From positions 1 to 6,776 of the forward strand of contig JBOHCK010000327.1 of the NCBI GenBank assembly GCA_050698755.1: 6,776 nt of DNA, given 5' to 3'. The position numbers were made by a program, and so were the translations under genes. The stretch's first letter is position 1. Each line of letters starts with the position of its first letter. This DNA comes from Palsa-504 sp050698755. Its GTDB lineage: Bacteria; Actinomycetota; Actinomycetes; Streptosporangiales; Streptosporangiaceae. The notes under the pieces are model-generated. The model was not told the DNA's origin, ran no database searches, and saw only the letters and a list, made by a program, of their open reading frames with translations. Shown piece after piece: positions 5,441-6,776 of the stretch.

Positions 5441-6748
5441 CTGGCCGTCGCGCTCGCGGTCGAGCTGGCCGACGAGCTCGTCGACGGTGTCAAGGGCGCC
5501 GCGCTGCCGCTCATCCGGCATGACCTCGGGCTGAGCTACGCGCAGATCGGGCTGCTCGCCTCGGTGCCGCTGCTGGTCGGCGGTGCCCTCGAGCTGCCGC
5601 TCGGCATCCTGGCCGGCGAGGGCCGGCGTCGTCGCCTGGCCGTGCTCGCCGGCGGTATTTTCTTCATCCTGTCGCTGGCGGCCGTCGCCGGTGCGCGTTC
5701 GTTCGTCGTGCTGCTGTGCGCGTTTACCGCCTTCTACCCGGCCTCGGGTGCCTTCGTCTCGCTGACCCAGGCCACCCTGATGGACGCCTGGCCGGACCGG
5801 CAGGCCCGGGTCATGGCGCGCTGGGATTTGGCCGGGTCCACCGGGGCGGTAGCCGGGCCGTTGCTGCTCGCCGCCGTCCTGGCCGCCGGGGGCGGCTGGC
5901 GGGACGCGTACCTGGTCCTGGCCGGGGTGGCCGCGGTCGCCTGGCTCGGCACCTGCCTGCGGGACCCCCCTAGCGCCCCCGCCCCGGCGGACGAGGAAAG
6001 CCCGGCCGGGCACTGGGCCCGCGAGCTCGCGTCCGCGCTGCGGAACCCCTCGGCGGTGCGCTGGCTGGTGCTGATGCAAGTCGCCGACCTGCTGGTCGAC
6101 GTGCTCACCGGGTTCCTCGCGCTGTACCTGGTGGACGTGGCGCACCTGCGGCCGGCGGTCGCGGCGCTGGCCATCGCTCTCCGGCTCGGCTCCGGGCTCG
6201 CCGGAGACGCCGCGCTGGTCTTCGTCCTGGACCGGGTGGCCGACCTGACCGTGCTCCGCGTCAGCGCCGTGGCCGCCGCCCTGCTCTACCCCGCCTTCCT
6301 GCTCGCGCCGGGCGTCCCCGCCAAGCTGGCCATCCTGGCCGCGCTGAGCGCGGCCACGGCCCCGTGGTACCCGCTGCTGCAGGCCCGGCTGTACGGGAGC
6401 CTGCCCGGCCGGAGTTCGGTCGCGGTGACGCTCAGCAGCGCCGCCGGGATGGCCGGCGGGCTCGGACCGCTGGCGGTGGGGATAGCGGCCGAGTGGTTCG
6501 GCCTGTCCCGGGCGCTGGCGGTCCTGACCGTCGTCCCGGTCGTGATCCTGGGCGGTGCCCTGGTGACGCGGGGACGGCGGGGACGGCGAGGCGGACGGCG
6601 GGGACGGCGAGGCGGACGGCGGGGACGGCGAGGCGGACGGCGGGGACGGCGAGGCGGACGGCGGGGCCGGGATGACGGGGACGGCGAGGCGGACGGCGGG
6701 GACGGTGAGGCGGACGGCGGGAATAGGCGGCGCGGTGGTGCGTTGTGA
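5441..6748 (+). CDS. Major facilitator superfamily transporter with uncertain N-terminus
   Basis: Inner-membrane transporter, probably a proton-coupled exporter, of the MFS and closest by eye to fosmidomycin-resistance-like drug efflux members. MFS-like sequence begins near 5432 (AVSALAVALAVELADELVDG), continues with PLIRHDLGLSYAQIGLLASV (end of TM1 to TM2) and the short basic loop EGRRRRLAVLAGG between TM2 and TM3, and runs through about 11-12 hydrophobic segments to VVPVVILGGAL near 6558. Between the in-frame TGAs (5414-5416, 5420-5422) and GTG 5564 there is no ATG, GTG or TTG. The given start is CTG 5441, the first near-cognate codon; GTG 5564 is the first canonical one but removes TM1. 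A one-base excess near 5428 would instead join TTG 5413 (LTLKA) to this frame. The gene may therefore be frameshifted, misassembled or use a rare start. After the last membrane segment comes an unusual 60-residue Arg/Gly-rich then Asp/Glu/Gly tail encoded by tandem repeats. The substrate is not inferable. Confidence 0.75.
   Translation: MAVALAVELADELVDGVKGAALPLIRHDLGLSYAQIGLLASVPLLVGGALELPLGILAGEGRRRRLAVLAGGIFFILSLAAVAGARSFVVLLCAFTAFYPASGAFVSLTQATLMDAWPDRQARVMARWDLAGSTGAVAGPLLLAAVLAAGGGWRDAYLVLAGVAAVAWLGTCLRDPPSAPAPADEESPAGHWARELASALRNPSAVRWLVLMQVADLLVDVLTGFLALYLVDVAHLRPAVAALAIALRLGSGLAGDAALVFVLDRVADLTVLRVSAVAAALLYPAFLLAPGVPAKLAILAALSAATAPWYPLLQARLYGSLPGRSSVAVTLSSAAGMAGGLGPLAVGIAAEWFGLSRALAVLTVVPVVILGGALVTRGRRGRRGGRRGRRGGRRGRRGGRRGRRGGRRGRDDGDGEADGGDGEADGGNRRRGGAL
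6571..6719 (+). repeat. 21-bp tandem repeat array inside the 3' end of the MFS gene
   Basis: A 9-bp partial unit (6571-6579) is followed by four identical 21-bp units (6580-6600, 6601-6621, 6622-6642, 6643-6663), a 14-bp interruption (6664-6677) and two more units (6678-6698 and 6699-6719, the last with one C-to-T change). Each unit begins GGGACGGCGAGG. The unit length is a multiple of three, but the interruption is not. Units 1-4 therefore encode the heptad RRGRRGG (phase-shifted), while units 5-6 encode DGEADGG. The array is prone to slippage or copy-number change and is also a place where assembly could go wrong. Confidence 0.95.
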
Positions 6749-6776
6749 CGAGAGGATATTTGCTCTCGGCGAGAGC
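6749..6776 (+). other. Two overlapping short hairpins after the MFS stop
   Basis: CGAGAG (6749-6754) can pair with CTCTCG (6763-6768) across an 8-nt AT-rich loop. The same CTCTC can instead pair in GCTCTC (6762-6767) with GAGAGC (6771-6776) across a GGC loop. The two structures exclude each other. The first begins directly after the TGA stop. It could be an intrinsic terminator or a regulatory leader of the next gene, but no T-run is visible and the window ends here. Confidence 0.4.

Noticed and set aside
5402..5441. In-frame TGA codons read as selenocysteine or programmed frameshifting at the MFS start
   Set aside because: No slippery sequence and no obvious selenocysteine insertion hairpin was seen after either TGA, and selenocysteine at an MFS N-terminus has no precedent I know of; an indel or alternative start is simpler.
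5162..6145. A 327-codon minus-strand frame opposite the MFS gene
   Set aside because: It is antisense to a transporter with clear membrane helices, is Gln/Arg/Gly-rich and has no recognisable domain.

Overview
The window is GC-rich (well above 65% by eye, with strong G/C preference at third codon positions) and looks like chromosomal DNA of a high-GC actinobacterium. An MreB-family gene together with a PadR-controlled FtsX-type ABC exporter fits a sporulating or filamentous lineage better than corynebacteria or mycobacteria, which lack MreB. That placement is inference; there is no rRNA or other phylogenetic marker here.

Layout. (1) Positions 1-702, plus strand: the C-terminal two thirds of a divergent MreB-family actin-like protein, entering from the left edge. 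(2) Positions 718-4573, minus strand: a compact three-gene operon read from right to left, PadR-type repressor, then ABC ATPase, then an 842-residue FtsX/MacB-type permease. Each junction is a 4-bp ATGA overlap. A perfect 9-3-9 inverted repeat lies 11 bp upstream of the repressor start, over a plausible -10 element, and is the obvious candidate operator. The operon converges on the mreB-like gene with only 15 bp between stop codons. (3) Positions 4728-5099, minus strand: a small VOC (glyoxalase/bleomycin-resistance fold) protein with its own good ribosome-binding site, same direction as the operon but 154 bp upstream of it. (4) Positions 5156-5416, plus strand: a short ORF resembling only the N-terminal part of DUF3052-type proteins, probably a remnant. 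(5) Positions about 5441-6748, plus strand: a major facilitator superfamily transporter whose first transmembrane segment has no ATG, GTG or TTG start in frame, and whose C-terminal tail is made of 21-bp tandem repeats read in two different frames. The window ends in two mutually exclusive short hairpins.

How the genes work together. The PadR repressor, ATPase and permease form one functional unit, an inducible export or membrane-extraction system in which the repressor probably senses a ligand and controls its own operon. The VOC protein and the MFS transporter could be further small-molecule defence functions, but nothing in the sequence links them to the operon beyond proximity. I see no rRNA, tRNA, CRISPR array, insertion sequence or integrase. 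Most of the window is ordinary; the oddities are at the two ends of the MFS gene and at the PadR operator.
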